A stretch of 17,591 nt of DNA from Xanthobacteraceae bacterium (GTDB taxonomy: Bacteria > Pseudomonadota > Alphaproteobacteria > Rhizobiales > Xanthobacteraceae), in assembly GCA_030043285.1 (NCBI GenBank), contig JASHXZ010000598.1, positions 1 through 17,591 on the forward strand. The letters are read 5' to 3'. The notes under the pieces were generated by a model. That model did not search any database. It saw nothing but the letters and a program-made list of their open reading frames with translations, and had not been told where the DNA came from. Numbering within the stretch: the first letter of the stretch is position 1; every line of letters begins with the position of its first letter. The translations under genes and the position numbers were made by a program. This document shows, piece after piece, positions 14,224 to 17,591 of the stretch.

Positions 14224-14263
14224 CGTTTGTCAAACGGTCGGTTGAAATTCAAACAGTCGTTTG
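14224..14263. promoter_or_regulatory. Cluster of three palindromes in front of the zinc-ribbon gene
   Basis: CGTTTG-T-CAAACG (14224-14236), TTGAA-A-TTCAA (14242-14252) and CAAAC-AGTC-GTTTG (14250-14263) follow one another. The hexamer CGTTTG or its complement thus occurs three times, plus one near copy, immediately upstream of the gene starting at 14209. This looks like an operator for a dimeric repressor. Confidence 0.45.
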
Positions 14264-14483
14264 AGACACGATTGCGTTGCAAGCAAGGAATTTTTGTGAT
14301 TTCGCGACGCGCCGCCGCCCAACGGGCTGCGACCACGAGCGGATGTTCCGAAGCGCCTAGATCGTTTTTGCGCCACGGCCGCTTGGGCATGTCCGGTAAC
14401 GGCGTGCTGAAAAATCCGGCCGTCACGCCAATGCATGAACCCGGACTCGTAGAGCGCGTGACGGACGTCTTCTTGGGCTGTTT

Positions 14484-14559
14484 TGGTGGGCCCGGGAGGA
14501 CTCGAACCTCCAACCAAGCGGTTATGAGCCGCTAGCTCTGACCATTGAGCTACGGGCCC
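14484..14559 (-). tRNA. tRNA with CAU anticodon, probably tRNA-Ile2 (lysidine type)
   Basis: A complete 76-base cloverleaf with encoded CCA can be folded on the minus strand. The acceptor stem GGGCCCG pairs with CGGGCCC (14553-14559 with 14488-14494), with discriminator A at 14487. TAGCTCA and AGAGCTA form the D arm, AGCGG-CTCATAA-CCGCT the anticodon arm, and GGAGG-TTCGAGT-CCTCC the T arm. The anticodon is CAU. Initiator tRNA is ruled out by the paired first acceptor position. The CGCTTGGT stretch after the anticodon stem resembles E. coli tRNA-Ile2 (anticodon k2CAU) more than elongator Met, so isoleucine is preferred; elongator Met remains possible. Confidence 0.93.
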
Positions 14560-14760
14560 GTTCGGCCGCGCCCGCGCGGGCAAGGGCGCCGGCTTGATAT
14601 CACAGGATGCGCCCGTTGCGGAATGCGCTTCGGACTGGTGGGCGACACGAAATGACTTATCCCCGGCCGCGTTTTTACGGCGAACCTTCGCGCTAATGCC
14701 ATCAATCCGCCTTGTAGGCTTGTCCTTCTCCGGCCAAATTATTCCTCACGGGGGTGATAA

Positions 14761-16968
14761 ATGCTCAAGCTTATTTCGGCAGCGGCATCGCTCGCAGCGA
14801 TGCTGCTTGTCTCGATTGCACCGGCGGCGGCGCAGTCGCGCGTTGCGCTCGTCATCGGCAACAGCGCCTACGCGAGCGCGCCGCCGCTGCGCACCACGGC
14901 GGCCGATGCCGACCTCGTTGCTTCGTCGTTGCAGGCTGCCGGTTTCGATATCGTGCGGGCGAATGACGTCACCACGGCGAATTTTGGCGACACCATCGCG
15001 GCGTTCGTCGCGAAAGTCTCTGCCGGCGGACCGAACACGGTCGCCTTCGTGTATTTCTCCGGCTACGGCGTGCAATACGAGGGCGACAGCTATCTGGTGC
15101 CGGTCGACGCCACGATCTCCCACGCCGACGACGTGCCGAACGTGACCATGTCGCTGACGGCCATCGAGCAGGCGTTGGCGCAGGTTCCCGCGGCGGCGCG
15201 CATCATCGTGCTCGACGCGGCGCGTGACGGCGGGTTTGCCAACGGCGACGCCAGTCCGATCGCACCCGGGTTGGCGCTCGTCGGCGTGCCGCCCGGCTTC
15301 CTGCTCGCCTATCCGGCGGCGCCCGGCGCCGACATCTGCGCCTGCGCCGAGGACCAGCCGAACAGTCCTTACGCGTCTTCGCTGGCGACGCTGCTGCGTC
15401 AGCCCGGCCTGGAAATCGGCCAGATTTTCGATGGCGTGCGGCTGCAGATCAATCAGGCCTCGGGCGGCGCCCAATTACCCTGGATGGTTTCGGCGCTCGG
15501 CGTCGAGGTGCGTTTCTTCCAGGCTACGGCCGAGGCGCCGAAGACCTTCTTACCGGCGCTGGGGCTGCCCGACCTTCCGGTGCCGCCACTCGAGCCGGTG
15601 CGGTGGACCATGGAGCGCTACCGCACCTTGTCCGCCGACGAAGCCTATCGCATCGCCATCGAGCGCGACTCGCTCGAAACCTATCAGTGGTTCGTCGAAG
15701 CCTTCCCGACCTATCCGTTGGCCGGACAGATCTGGCAGATCATCAATTGGCGCCGCGAATCGATACTATGGCACCGCGCTCTGGTGATGGGGACGGTCGA
15801 CGCCTACTGGAATTATCTGGTCGCCTATCCGGACGGGCGTTACGCGCGGAGCGCGCGCTTCTGGCTTGAGCTGCGCCATGCGCCGCTTGTGCCGGCGGGC
15901 TATACGCCGGTCGTTCTCGAATTGCCGCCAGGCTACGTCGACGAGGCGATCGGCCTGCCGATCGTGGTTGAGCGCGGCCGGCCGGTGCCCGTCTTCTTCG
16001 GTAACGTCCAGCCGGTTTATATCGCCGCGGTCCCGCGTTGGACGCCGCAGCGGGTGGCAATTGTGGTGCGCCCGCCGCCACCACCGCCGCCGCCGACCTT
16101 GATCGTCAGGCAGGCTGCCTTCGTGCAGCGGGCGCCGGTCGTCGCACAGTCCGTGCAGCCGGTGTTCAATCCGGCGTTGACAGTGCAACAGCAACAACAA
16201 AAGCAGCGTGAGCTGCAGGCCTGGCAAGGCCGGGTGAACCAGCAACAGCAAGCGGTTGCCAAGCAGTACCACACGCCGGTCGTCACCCAGACCAGCATCG
16301 CACTGCCGTCGGCGAATGCGGGTGCGCATAAGCCCGCCGGCATCCAAATACCAGGCAAGCCGGTGGTGGCGCCGCCAAGCCGAGGACCGCAGCAGACGGT
16401 CACGCCGCCACCGAACAAGGGGCCGCAGCAAGCCGTCACGCCGCCGCCGAATAAAGGCCTGACCATTCCAAATGGGAACGCGAAACCGGCACCGAACGGC
16501 ACGCAACACGCCGTGACGCCGCCGCCCAGCAGGGGCCCGCCCGTCCCCAACGCGAAGCCGGGGCCGGGCGGACCGCAGCACGCCGTGGCGCCACCGCCCA
16601 AGACCGGCAGTCCGCCGGACATGACCGTGCAGCAGCAGCGGCTGCAGCAGGACAAAGCCGCTCAGGAGCGCGCGGCCCAGCAGAAGGCAGCGCAAGAAAA
16701 AGCCGCCCAGGAGCGCGCTAATCTGGAGCGGCAAAAGCAACTGCAGCAAAAGCCGGTACAACACCCGCAGCCGCCGAAGCCGCCGCAACCGCCGGCCCAG
16801 CAGGTCCGTCAGCCGCCACCGCAGCCGCCGAAGCCAGCGCCGCCAAAACCGCCGCAGCCGGCTCCCCAACAGGCGCGGCAGCAACAGCCGAAGCCGCCGC
16901 AGCCGGCTCCGCATCCACCCACATGCCCGGCCGGCCAGCACATGGCGAATGGACACTGCGTGAAGTGA
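14761..16968 (+). CDS. Exported caspase-fold protein lacking both catalytic residues, with Pro/Gln-rich tail
   Basis: This is a 735-residue protein; GGGGGTGA just before the ATG is the ribosome site. Residues 1-24 are a Sec signal (LAAMLLVSIAPAAAQ). Residues 26-254 match the caspase p20-like fold of bacterial caspase homologues: RVALVIGNSAY (27-37), AADADLVASSLQAAGFD (47-63), FVYFSGYGVQYEG (96-108), SYLVPVDA (110-117), IIVLDAARDG (148-157), LLAYPAAPGA and NSPYASSLA. The catalytic His of the usual SGHG is Tyr102 and the Cys of LDACR is Ala154, so protease activity is not expected. Residues about 290-372 hold two copies of a motif like ETYQWFVEAFPTYPLAGQ / DAYWNYLVAYPDGRYARS. Then come poly-Pro (438-445), Gln-rich and PPP-G repeats, a charged helix (621-665), PPQP repeats and a final CPAGQHMANGHCVK. 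Periplasmic scaffold or binding role inferred. Confidence 0.9.
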   Translation: MLKLISAAASLAAMLLVSIAPAAAQSRVALVIGNSAYASAPPLRTTAADADLVASSLQAAGFDIVRANDVTTANFGDTIAAFVAKVSAGGPNTVAFVYFSGYGVQYEGDSYLVPVDATISHADDVPNVTMSLTAIEQALAQVPAAARIIVLDAARDGGFANGDASPIAPGLALVGVPPGFLLAYPAAPGADICACAEDQPNSPYASSLATLLRQPGLEIGQIFDGVRLQINQASGGAQLPWMVSALGVEVRFFQATAEAPKTFLPALGLPDLPVPPLEPVRWTMERYRTLSADEAYRIAIERDSLETYQWFVEAFPTYPLAGQIWQIINWRRESILWHRALVMGTVDAYWNYLVAYPDGRYARSARFWLELRHAPLVPAGYTPVVLELPPGYVDEAIGLPIVVERGRPVPVFFGNVQPVYIAAVPRWTPQRVAIVVRPPPPPPPPTLIVRQAAFVQRAPVVAQSVQPVFNPALTVQQQQQKQRELQAWQGRVNQQQQAVAKQYHTPVVTQTSIALPSANAGAHKPAGIQIPGKPVVAPPSRGPQQTVTPPPNKGPQQAVTPPPNKGLTIPNGNAKPAPNGTQHAVTPPPSRGPPVPNAKPGPGGPQHAVAPPPKTGSPPDMTVQQQRLQQDKAAQERAAQQKAAQEKAAQERANLERQKQLQQKPVQHPQPPKPPQPPAQQVRQPPPQPPKPAPPKPPQPAPQQARQQQPKPPQPAPHPPTCPAGQHMANGHCVK

Positions 16969-17005
16969 TCAAAGCTGCAGCGGCGCTCACCGCCTAGCCT
17001 CTTGG

Positions 17006-17036
17006 AGCCCGGTCCCGACGCCTTCGGAGCCGGGCT
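17006..17036. terminator. Hairpin between convergent caspase-like gene and metW
   Basis: AGCCCGG (17006-17012) pairs with CCGGGCT (17030-17036), with an inner CCGA/TCGG pairing. It ends against the metW stop codon and lies 37 bases past the caspase-like stop. On the plus strand CTTTTG follows closely. It probably serves as a shared terminator, though the T-run is weak. Confidence 0.45.
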
Positions 17037-17591
17037 TCAGCTTTTGCGGCTCAGCAAAAATACCGCCTGCTCGCCGAACAGGTTCCAGAACCACCACGGC
17101 ATTTTCAGCCGCATCTGCCGGCCCCAGGCGTTGAGCGCCACGGCCTGGTCCATCTTGGCGCCGACCGCAAAGCACAGGTCGCGGAAATCCTTGATGCTGC
17201 AGAAGTGGATGTTCGGCGTCTCGTACCACGCATAGGGCAGATTGCGGGTGCGCGGCATGTGGCCGCCGAACAGGATTTGCAGCCGGATGTTCCAATGCCC
17301 GAAATTCGGGAACGACACGATGGCGCGGCGGCTGATGCGCAGCATGTGCTCGAGCACGACGCGCGGCTGCCGCGTCGCCTGCAAGGTCTGCGACAGGATG
17401 ACATAGTCGAACGCGTCGTTCGGATAGGCCGCGAGGTCGGTGTCGGCGTCACCCTGCACCACGGCGAGGCCCTTGGCGACGCATTCGTTGACGCCTTCGC
17501 GCGACAATTCGATACCGCGGCCGTCGACGCCGCGGGTCTCCAGGAGCCGCAGCAACTCGCCGTCGCCGCAGCCGACGTCGAGCACGCGCGC
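17037..17591 (-). CDS. metW: Methionine biosynthesis protein MetW, 5' truncated
   Basis: This is a SAM-binding-fold protein that in proteobacteria works with homoserine O-acyltransferase MetX in methionine synthesis. The frame is open to the window edge, so the N-terminal start is outside; the GTG at 17585 codes an internal Val of VLDVGCGDGELL, the SAM motif I. Family marks include GRGIELSREGVN, QGDADTDLAAYPNDAFDYVILSQTLQA, FPNFGHWNIRLQILFGG, RTRNLPYAWYETPNIHFC and a C-terminal MPWWFWNLFGEQAVFLL. These are characteristic of MetW, so the name is given. In alphaproteobacteria metX usually lies directly upstream, which here would be beyond the right edge. Confidence 0.94.
   Translation of the reverse strand, partial: ARVLDVGCGDGELLRLLETRGVDGRGIELSREGVNECVAKGLAVVQGDADTDLAAYPNDAFDYVILSQTLQATRQPRVVLEHMLRISRRAIVSFPNFGHWNIRLQILFGGHMPRTRNLPYAWYETPNIHFCSIKDFRDLCFAVGAKMDQAVALNAWGRQMRLKMPWWFWNLFGEQAVFLLSRKS

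Noticed and set aside
14227..14583. Open frames on both strands across the tRNA region, with peptides such as GPGRTRTSNQ and GPVAQWSELAAHNR
   Set aside because: These are the well-known false translations of a tRNA gene and its complement; the cloverleaf at 14484-14559 explains them.
16073..16096. Run of CCG/CCA codons as a simple repeat element
   Set aside because: It encodes the poly-proline run of the caspase-like protein and needs no separate explanation.
15766..16956. Long minus-strand frame of 396 codons opposite the caspase-like gene
   Set aside because: It mirrors the Pro/Gln-rich coding strand (Arg/Leu/Cys-rich product), has no ribosome site or recognisable domain, and is a GC-bias shadow.

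Overview
The window is about 17.6 kb of GC-rich DNA. It looks like the chromosome of an alphaproteobacterium of the Rhizobiales (Bradyrhizobium, Rhodoplanes or Xanthobacteraceae type). The reasons are strongly GC-biased third codon positions, abundant Bug/TctC solute-binding proteins, a MetW gene at the right edge, small proteins of types common in that order, and a TTAA-N7-TTAA box of the CtrA kind. This taxonomic reading is inference from protein resemblance, not from a marker gene. No rRNA, CRISPR array, transposase, integrase or phage gene was seen.

Left part (1-11354): a scavenging or catabolic neighbourhood. It holds a 5'-truncated polysaccharide deacetylase/allantoinase-like gene and three flavin-dependent monooxygenases of the luciferase-like (LLM) class from three different branches: RutA/SfnG-like, NtaA/DszA-like and SsuD-like. 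It also holds three secreted solute-binding proteins (one NMT1/SsuA-like, two Bug/TctC), a carboxymuconolactone-decarboxylase-family protein, a metallo-beta-lactamase-fold protein with a zinc ribbon, and an amidohydrolase. The likely transcription units are NtaA-like to SsuA-like to Bug (+), CMD to Bug to MBL (-), and SsuD-like to amidohydrolase (+), with a divergent promoter region at 9125-9296. The set fits uptake and oxidative breakdown of an organic S- or N-containing compound followed by hydrolysis. No permease, ATPase, flavin reductase or regulator is present, so the substrate is unknown. A small three-segment membrane protein (1994-2308) and a tiny exported peptide with a natural hexahistidine run (6157-6345) sit among these genes.

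Middle part (11355-14233): small, poorly characterised genes. These are a 62-residue helical protein behind a perfect CtrA-type box and followed by a terminator, a DUF6166-like protein, an exported protein of unknown function, a zinc-ribbon SAM methyltransferase on the minus strand, and a 64-residue zinc-ribbon protein with a textbook terminator and an unusual cluster of palindromes in front of it.

Right part (14484-17591): a CAU-anticodon tRNA (probably tRNA-Ile2), then a 735-residue exported caspase-fold protein. Both catalytic positions of that protein are replaced (His to Tyr, Cys to Ala), and it carries a long Pro/Gln-rich tail. Convergent to it, metW runs off the right edge. The most notable items are the pseudo-caspase, the LLM/solute-binding-protein neighbourhood, the His6 peptide and the MBL protein lacking part of its metal motif.
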